Shown here: positions 58,892 to 64,000 of the stretch, piece by piece | Layout: every line of letters begins with the position of its first letter | Numbering within the stretch: position 1 is the stretch's first letter | From: Pseudarthrobacter polychromogenes | GTDB lineage: Bacteria; Actinomycetota; Actinomycetes; Actinomycetales; Micrococcaceae | Reading direction: 5' to 3' | Assembly (NCBI RefSeq): GCF_014644495.1 | Contig: NZ_BMKU01000001.1 | Span: forward strand, 609,779-673,778 | Length of the DNA: 64,000 nt | Program-made: the position numbers and the translations under genes | The notes under the pieces: generated by a model | What the model saw: only the letters and a program-made list of their open reading frames with translations | The model's database searches: none | What the model was told of the DNA's origin: nothing

Positions 58892-59850
58892 CCATCTCCC
58901 AAGTGTCCTTCGGCTCCCACGAACCCGTCCTGGACGTCAAGGACCTCACCGTCAAGTACATCGGCGACACCCGCTCCACCACCGCCGTGGACCGCGTTTC
59001 CTTCAGCATCGGCACCGGTGAGGTGTTCGGGCTCGCAGGGGAATCAGGCTGCGGAAAATCGACCATTGCCAACTCGATCATGCGGCTGCTCAAGGATCCC
59101 GCGAAGATCGCAGGCGGCAGCATTTCCTTCGGCGGCAAGGACGTCCTGGCCATGAGCCCGGAGGAGCTGCGGCGCTTCCGCTGGCAGGACGTGGCCATGG
59201 TGTTCCAGTCAGCCATGAACTCGCTTAACCCGGTGCTGACCATCGGTGAACAGATTGTGGACATCTTCACCACCCACGCCGGCTACTCCCGCAAGGAGTC
59301 CCTGCGGCGCGCGGCTGAACTGCTGGAACTGGTGAGGATAGACCCCGCACGCCTCAAGTCCTACCCGCACCAGCTCTCGGGCGGCATGCGGCAGCGAGCC
59401 GTGATTGCCATGGCCGTGGCCCTCAAGCCGTCCCTGTTGATCCTGGACGAACCCACTACCGCGCTGGACGTGGTGGTGCAGCAGGAGATCATGGCCCAGA
59501 TCAAGGAACTCCAGCGCGAGCTCGGCTTCTCTGTCCTCTTTATCACCCACGACATGTCACTCATGGTGGAACTCTCGCACCGGATGGCCGTGATGTACGG
59601 CGGCAGGATCGTGGAGACTGCAAAAGCGCAGGACGTCTACACCAACCCCCGCCACCCCTACACCCAGGCGCTGATGGGCGCATTCCCGCCGCTCACCGGC
59701 CCGCGGGTACCGCTGACGGGACTGCCCGACGGCGTGAAGTTCCGGAACATCCCGGACCTCACCGAGGCGGCACCCGGCCACTTCGTGGCTCCGCTTGGTG
59801 CCGACGCTCCAGTGATTGATTCCGCAGACCTGGCAGGAGCCGCACGATGA
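58888..59850 (+). CDS. ABC transporter ATP-binding protein, DppD/OppD type
   Basis: A 320-aa ATPase. Walker A is GESGCGKST, the signature is LSGGMRQR, Walker B is LLILDEPTTALDV, and the H-loop is FITHDMS. The C-terminal oligopeptide-type extension that sometimes holds an iron-sulfur cluster is short here (PRHPYTQALMGAFPP onward). It overlaps both neighbours by four bases. It pairs with the DppF-type ATPase to drive import. Confidence 0.94.
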   Translation: MTISQVSFGSHEPVLDVKDLTVKYIGDTRSTTAVDRVSFSIGTGEVFGLAGESGCGKSTIANSIMRLLKDPAKIAGGSISFGGKDVLAMSPEELRRFRWQDVAMVFQSAMNSLNPVLTIGEQIVDIFTTHAGYSRKESLRRAAELLELVRIDPARLKSYPHQLSGGMRQRAVIAMAVALKPSLLILDEPTTALDVVVQQEIMAQIKELQRELGFSVLFITHDMSLMVELSHRMAVMYGGRIVETAKAQDVYTNPRHPYTQALMGAFPPLTGPRVPLTGLPDGVKFRNIPDLTEAAPGHFVAPLGADAPVIDSADLAGAAR

Positions 59851-60941
59851 GCCACTCCCTGACATCCCCGGTGGCTGCGTCCACCTCACGCACCCCCGCC
59901 CTTGAAATCCGTGGCCTCGGCAAGTCGTTCCCCATTGGAGGGCTGTTCTCCCGCGACTCAGTCCGCGCCCTGCACGGCGTGGACCTGACCATCAACCGCG
60001 GCGAAATCGTCGCACTTGTGGGAGAGTCAGGTTCCGGCAAGAGCACCCTGGCCCGCTGCGTTGCCCGGCTCGAGAAGCCGACCCGCGGCGCGATCCTGAT
60101 CGACGGCGTCGACATCCTCAAGCGCGATCGGTTCCAGGCGTCGCGTGCGTTCCGGTCCCAACTGCAGATGGTCTTCCAGGACCCCTTCGGTTCACTGAAC
60201 CCGGCCCACAGGATCGAGCACTTCCTGCGGCGTTCGCTGGCGATCCACGGCAAAGGCGGCGGTTCCGCGGAGGAGACCGTGCGGCGGCTCGAAGAGCTCA
60301 TGACCACTGTTGGCCTGCAGGCTGACATGCTGAACTCGTATCCGCACGAGCTCTCGGGCGGCCAGCGCCAACGCGTTGCGATTGCGCGGGCCCTCGCTGT
60401 GGAACCTCAAGTCATCCTGGCCGACGAGCCCACCTCCATGCTTGATGTGTCCGTCCGGATCGGTGTGCTGAACCTGATGCGCAAGCTCCGTGACGAGCAG
60501 GGCATCTCCATGCTCTACATCACCCACGACCTCGCGTCCGCCCGCTACCTGGCGGACCGGACGGCAGTCATGTTCGCCGGTGAACTCGTTGAGGAAGGCG
60601 AGTCCCTGGACCTGCTGTCCAACCCCGCACACCCCTACACCCAACTCCTGGTTTCGGCTGTTCCGGATCCCGCACGGGCAGGCTCGTATGATCCCGTCCG
60701 CCGGGCCGAACTGCGGCAGGCGGTGATGGCTTCCACCACATGCGCTTTCGACGGCGACCCGAACCAGGCCTGTTCGGCCGAAGAACCCGTGCGCCACCAG
60801 GTTGGAGACCCCGAAAACCGCCACTGGGTGCGCTGCCACCTCTACCGGCCGTGGGCCGGCGCCGCCGGCCATGCCCTGGCGGGCGAACCAACCCCACCCG
60901 GCCGCCCGGCGTCGAACGCTCAAGAAAAGGCTTCCGCATGA
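59847..60941 (+). CDS. ABC transporter ATP-binding protein, DppF/OppF type
   Basis: A 364-aa ATPase. Walker A is GESGSGKST, the Q-loop region is MVFQDPFGSLNP, the signature is LSGGQRQR, Walker B is VILADEPTSMLDV and the H-loop is YITHDLAS. The C-terminal part contains cysteines and HPYTQLLVSAVPDP, typical of OppF. ATGA overlaps both upstream and downstream genes. With the DppD-type subunit it completes the transporter of locus 2. Confidence 0.94.
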   Translation: MSHSLTSPVAASTSRTPALEIRGLGKSFPIGGLFSRDSVRALHGVDLTINRGEIVALVGESGSGKSTLARCVARLEKPTRGAILIDGVDILKRDRFQASRAFRSQLQMVFQDPFGSLNPAHRIEHFLRRSLAIHGKGGGSAEETVRRLEELMTTVGLQADMLNSYPHELSGGQRQRVAIARALAVEPQVILADEPTSMLDVSVRIGVLNLMRKLRDEQGISMLYITHDLASARYLADRTAVMFAGELVEEGESLDLLSNPAHPYTQLLVSAVPDPARAGSYDPVRRAELRQAVMASTTCAFDGDPNQACSAEEPVRHQVGDPENRHWVRCHLYRPWAGAAGHALAGEPTPPGRPASNAQEKASA

Positions 60942-62491
60942 CTGAACTGACCCACCCGCTCGCAACCGTTCCACAGGATGAGCTGGTTGCCCGGGCCGAA
61001 GCCGACCCCCTCCGGCCGCGCTTCCATTTCGTTTCACCGGCCGGTTGGCTCAACGATCCCAACGGCGTCAGCCAATGGAACGGCAGCTACCACCTCTTTT
61101 ACCAGTACAACCCGGAGGGCGCGTTCCACCACCGCATCCAGTGGGGCCACGCCACCAGCACGGACCTCGTCACCTGGACGGACCAGCCCGTTGCCTTGGA
61201 ACCGTCCGCAGGACAGGACGCCGAGGGCTGCTGGTCCGGGGTCCTGGTGAACGACGGCGGCACGCCCACCCTGGTGTATTCGGGGCGCCTCGAAGGCAGG
61301 GAGCTGCCCTGCGTCGCCGTAGGATCCCCTGACCTTCTAACTTGGACCAAGGACGCGGCAAACCCCGTGATCGCAGCGCCGCCGGCTGGAGTAGACATCA
61401 CGGCGTACCGCGACCACTGCGTCTGGCGTGAAGGAACGAAGTGGCGGCAGCTGGTGGGTTCGGGAATCAGCGGACGCGGCGGTACGGCGTTCCTGTACGA
61501 GTCAGCGGACCTGCGGACCTGGGACTACATCGGGCCTCTGTTCATCGGCGATGCCTCGCAAGGTGATCCTGCGGACACTGACTGGACGGGGACCATGTGG
61601 GAATGCGTGGACCTTTTCCGGGCCGGGCAGGGTTCGCTGGGATCCGCGACGTCTGACGGCTCACCGGATGTGCTGGTCTTCTCCGCCTGGAACGACGGCG
61701 ACACCCACCACCCGCTGTACTGGACCGGCCGGTATGCCGGTGACAGCTTCGAGCCCGCGGCCCTGCACCGGCTCGATTACGGCGGCCGCTTCTTCTACGC
61801 ACCGCAATCGTTCCAGGATGAGTCCGGCCGGCGCGTCATGTTCGGCTGGATGCAGGAAGGCCGAAGCGATGCCGCGATGGTGGAGGCCGGCTGGTCCGGA
61901 GTGATGAGCCTGCCTCGAACCGTCACGGCGGCCGAGGACGGGACCCTCCGCTTCGCACCCGTACCAGAGATAGAAAAGCTGCGCCGTGACCACGTGGGTT
62001 TGTCCGGACCGGTGCTAAGCGGTTTGCTGGAGCCCCTGGACACCGGTGTGTCCGGCAAGCAACTCGATATCGAACTGGAGCTCGAACTGGAACCGGGCGG
62101 ACTGGTGCGGCTCGGTGTGCTGGGCTCCGTTGGCGGGGGCACCTCCAGCCCCGCCGAGGAAACAGTCATTGAGTTGTACAGGGCGGCTGACGGCGGCAAT
62201 AATGGCACGCTCCGCCTGGACCGCACCCGAAGCAGCCTTGATCCAGCCGTTGATGCGGACGACAAGTCAGGACCCGTCCCGATGCCCGGAGGACGGGTGC
62301 ACCTGCGCGTCATCCTGGACCGGTCCGCCGTCGAAATTTTTGCCAACGGGATAGCGCTCACTGCCCGCGTCTACCCCACCCTGGGCGGTGACCACGTGAG
62401 CCTTGCCGCCGAGGGCCCCGCCCAGGTGCAGTCCCTCGACGCATGGACCATGGCCGGCATTTTTGACGGTGCCCGGAGCCTCTTTCCCTGA
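60938..62491 (+). CDS. Glycoside hydrolase family 32 protein (cytoplasmic), locus 2
   Basis: A 517-aa GH32 enzyme. WLNDPNG holds nucleophile Asp40 and WECVDLF holds acid/base Glu222. The middle motif reads YRDH (Asp159) instead of RDP, an unusual replacement of the Pro that may alter the active site. A C-terminal beta-sandwich module ends with VEIFANGIALTARVYP. No signal peptide is seen, so it acts in the cytoplasm on imported beta-fructosides. The ATG overlaps the DppF-type stop (ATGA), making it the last gene of a translationally coupled series. A strong terminator follows at 62570. Confidence 0.92.
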   Translation: MTELTHPLATVPQDELVARAEADPLRPRFHFVSPAGWLNDPNGVSQWNGSYHLFYQYNPEGAFHHRIQWGHATSTDLVTWTDQPVALEPSAGQDAEGCWSGVLVNDGGTPTLVYSGRLEGRELPCVAVGSPDLLTWTKDAANPVIAAPPAGVDITAYRDHCVWREGTKWRQLVGSGISGRGGTAFLYESADLRTWDYIGPLFIGDASQGDPADTDWTGTMWECVDLFRAGQGSLGSATSDGSPDVLVFSAWNDGDTHHPLYWTGRYAGDSFEPAALHRLDYGGRFFYAPQSFQDESGRRVMFGWMQEGRSDAAMVEAGWSGVMSLPRTVTAAEDGTLRFAPVPEIEKLRRDHVGLSGPVLSGLLEPLDTGVSGKQLDIELELELEPGGLVRLGVLGSVGGGTSSPAEETVIELYRAADGGNNGTLRLDRTRSSLDPAVDADDKSGPVPMPGGRVHLRVILDRSAVEIFANGIALTARVYPTLGGDHVSLAAEGPAQVQSLDAWTMAGIFDGARSLFP

Positions 62492-62569
62492 AGCGGGGCA
62501 GTAGGCACGTTGCCGCCGGTGCATTCCTGCGGGGCGCTTTCGCGTACTTCAACAGGCGTCCACATCAGG

Positions 62570-62616
62570 AAACCGGTGCCGGCCATCCACAGGGTGGCCG
62601 GCACGGGTTTTTGAAG
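62570..62616 (+). terminator. Terminator of beta-fructoside locus 2
   Basis: An inverted repeat (about 62570-62585 and 62595-62610, two mismatched pairs, GC-rich) is followed by TTTTT. It is the clearest rho-independent terminator in the window and ends the GH32 transcript. It also precedes the convergent transglycosylase gene. Confidence 0.75.
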
Positions 62617-62693
62617 GACGGGCCTGCTGCCGCCTGCGAAGAGATCCGACGTTCCGCGTTGCGCAACGGAGCAGGCCTGTCTCATGGTGGTGC

Positions 62694-63446
62694 TTATCCC
62701 CCGGTGCTTGTCTTCGATGCGTAGGCCGTGGCCTGGTCACGCACTTTCCGGATGTAGGCATCGGACTGGTTGTAGGCGTAGATCGCGTCGGTCCACCCGT
62801 CCGCAGTCGTGAGATCACGGCCGCCGGCACACAGGTAAGTCGCCGCACTAAGGGCGGCGTCATCGATATTGAAGGGATCAGCCGTTCCATCCCCGTTCCC
62901 GTCCCGCCCTACGAGCTTCCACGTGGAAGGAATGAACTGCATCGGCCCCACGGCACGGTCCCAGCGGGTGTCCCCGTCCAGGACACCTGCGTCCGTGTCG
63001 GTGATGGCGGCAAACCCGGCACCGTTGAGAACCGGGCCCGTCACCGGGCGGCTCACCTGTCCCGATGCCGTGAGGCTGCCGCCGCCGTACGTTCCGTGAG
63101 CTGTTTCAACGAATCCCACGGACGCCAGAGTGTTCCAACCTATTCCGCACGCCGGAGCAGCAGCATTCACGGTTACCGCCGCGGCCACATATGCCCGCAG
63201 GGCACGGCCGGGAATTCCAGTCTCCTTTGCAGCCCGGAGCACCCACTCGGCATCCGGGTTTCTGGTGACGTTCACTGCGGTGGTCATACCGGAAGACATC
63301 ATTTCGAGCTCAGCCTCCGCTCGCGGTGGTGGAGAAAAAGCCCGACGAGCGTCCGCGGCAGGTTGCCCGAGCGCCCAGAACAAGGAAGCGGTGGTGACAG
63401 CAACTGTAAACAGGATAAGAACAACGAGGCGTCTGAGACGAAGCAC
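62694..63446 (-). CDS. Secreted lytic transglycosylase (SLT/MltB-like)
   Basis: A 250-aa protein. The N-terminal RLRRLVVLILFTVAVTTASL is a Sec-type signal or anchor. The catalytic Glu is in SVGFVETAHGTYGG, and AVGPMQFIPSTWKLVGRDGN is the second conserved block of the family. YAYNQSDAYIRKVRDQA ends the domain. The enzyme cleaves peptidoglycan with formation of anhydro-muramic ends and probably acts in wall remodelling. The start is a GTG at 63446 in front of the signal sequence. It converges with the GH32 gene of locus 2 and lies downstream of a hydrolase on the same strand. Confidence 0.9.
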   Translation of the reverse strand: MLRLRRLVVLILFTVAVTTASLFWALGQPAADARRAFSPPPRAEAELEMMSSGMTTAVNVTRNPDAEWVLRAAKETGIPGRALRAYVAAAVTVNAAAPACGIGWNTLASVGFVETAHGTYGGGSLTASGQVSRPVTGPVLNGAGFAAITDTDAGVLDGDTRWDRAVGPMQFIPSTWKLVGRDGNGDGTADPFNIDDAALSAATYLCAGGRDLTTADGWTDAIYAYNQSDAYIRKVRDQATAYASKTSTGG

Positions 63447-63498
63447 CGACTAATCAAACCATCCAAAGCGCCCTGACAGTTGTTCGCTTCTCTTTAAG

Positions 63499-64000
63499 TT
63501 ACTGCACCTGAGGGGGTGCGGGCTGCGCCCGAGACGGAGCACTGTCCTGAAGGAATTGCGTGATCTTCTTAGCCATGGCCGTTGACTGCGTCCATTGCAG
63601 GTTATGCAGACCCTGGAGTTCGACGATTTCGTGACGGTTGACGCCCGTGAGCTGGTTCTTGTGCGACTCGAGCCAGTCGGGAATGGTAGCCACGCTGTCA
63701 CTGGCAAGGAAGTGAAGGACGGGCATGTTCTCCGGGTAGGTCAATCCGTGGAGTGCTGCGGCATTGCTGGCGACCCGGGCGCTTTCGTCGGCGACTGCGG
63801 CGTTGCCGAAGTTCCAGATTGTCATGAGGCGCATGTGTTCCAATTCGGATGTGGTGAAGTCGCTGCTTGTCGGGTCTACCGCGCTGGGAGCAACCGAGAC
63901 CACTGTTCGGACCAGGCCAATTGCGGACAGTATGGGACTGCCCCCGGTTTTGTTGACTCCTTGACCTAGCGAGCTTGTGCTCGTGGAAGGATGTTGACCA
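63499..64000 (-). CDS. Alpha/beta hydrolase C-terminal part (5' end outside window)
   Basis: The minus-strand frame is open to the window edge, so the GTG at 63903 is internal and the N-terminal half with the nucleophile is missing. Visible are a helical lid region (ELEHMRLMTIWNFGNAAVAD), the strand before the catalytic acid (VLHFLASDSVATIP), and EIVELQGLHNLQWTQS with the probable catalytic His. The C-terminal tail is Pro/Ala/Gln-rich. It is a cytosolic or secreted esterase-like protein of unknown substrate. Confidence 0.7.
   Translation of the reverse strand, partial: GQHPSTSTSSLGQGVNKTGGSPILSAIGLVRTVVSVAPSAVDPTSSDFTTSELEHMRLMTIWNFGNAAVADESARVASNAAALHGLTYPENMPVLHFLASDSVATIPDWLESHKNQLTGVNRHEIVELQGLHNLQWTQSTAMAKKITQFLQDSAPSRAQPAPPQVQ

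Overview
The window is high-GC chromosomal DNA from an actinobacterium, most likely Micrococcaceae of the Arthrobacter/Pseudarthrobacter type. The evidence is a CoaE-GrpB fusion, the polA / rpsA / coaE / uvrB neighbourhood familiar from actinobacteria, a DUF222-HNH protein, an Eis-like acetyltransferase, and many genes with a TANNNT -10 box only 6-7 nt before the start codon (leaderless mRNAs). I saw no rRNA, tRNA, insertion sequence, prophage or CRISPR array.

Left third (1-25 kb): housekeeping and small enzymes. In order: the end of a proline-iminopeptidase-like hydrolase; an MFS exporter; a TerC-family protein behind a yybP-ykoY-type Mn2+ riboswitch; uvrB; coaE; a YigZ protein; a GNAT enzyme; rpsA with a long leader; an Eis-like protein; an APC permease; polA, divergent from a hotdog thioesterase; a small lipoprotein; a DUF222-HNH protein; a RibD-like reductase; a PiT phosphate transporter coupled to a 73-aa membrane protein; a HAD protein; a VOC protein; a YciO/Sua5 protein; and a stand-alone LigD-type polymerase.

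Middle (25-46.5 kb): HrpB helicase, two small membrane proteins behind a tandem-repeat promoter, a FEN-like exonuclease, a MoxR-type AAA ATPase with a VWA partner, a probably frameshifted glycosyltransferase, two alpha/beta hydrolases, a cyclodeaminase-like protein, a second RibD-like reductase, and a gluconolactonase / aldo-keto reductase pair. Then comes the most unusual module: a subtilase gene followed by a gene fusing a trypsin-like protease to a DRGH non-specific nuclease, neither with a visible signal peptide. An FAD monooxygenase and an HNH lipoprotein lacking a normal start codon follow.

Right third (46.7-62.5 kb): two adjacent beta-fructoside utilisation loci. Locus 1 is a LacI regulator plus an operon of CUT1-type ABC binding protein, two permeases, intracellular GH32 and PfkB kinase; its operators are TAACACGTGTTA-like. 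Locus 2 is a LacI gene followed co-directionally by a complete oligopeptide-type (Opp/Dpp) ABC transporter and a second GH32; its operators are GTAACGCGCGTTAC-like. Together they suggest import of two classes of fructose-containing saccharides, cytoplasmic hydrolysis, and fructose phosphorylation. The window closes with a secreted lytic transglycosylase and the C-terminal part of an alpha/beta hydrolase.
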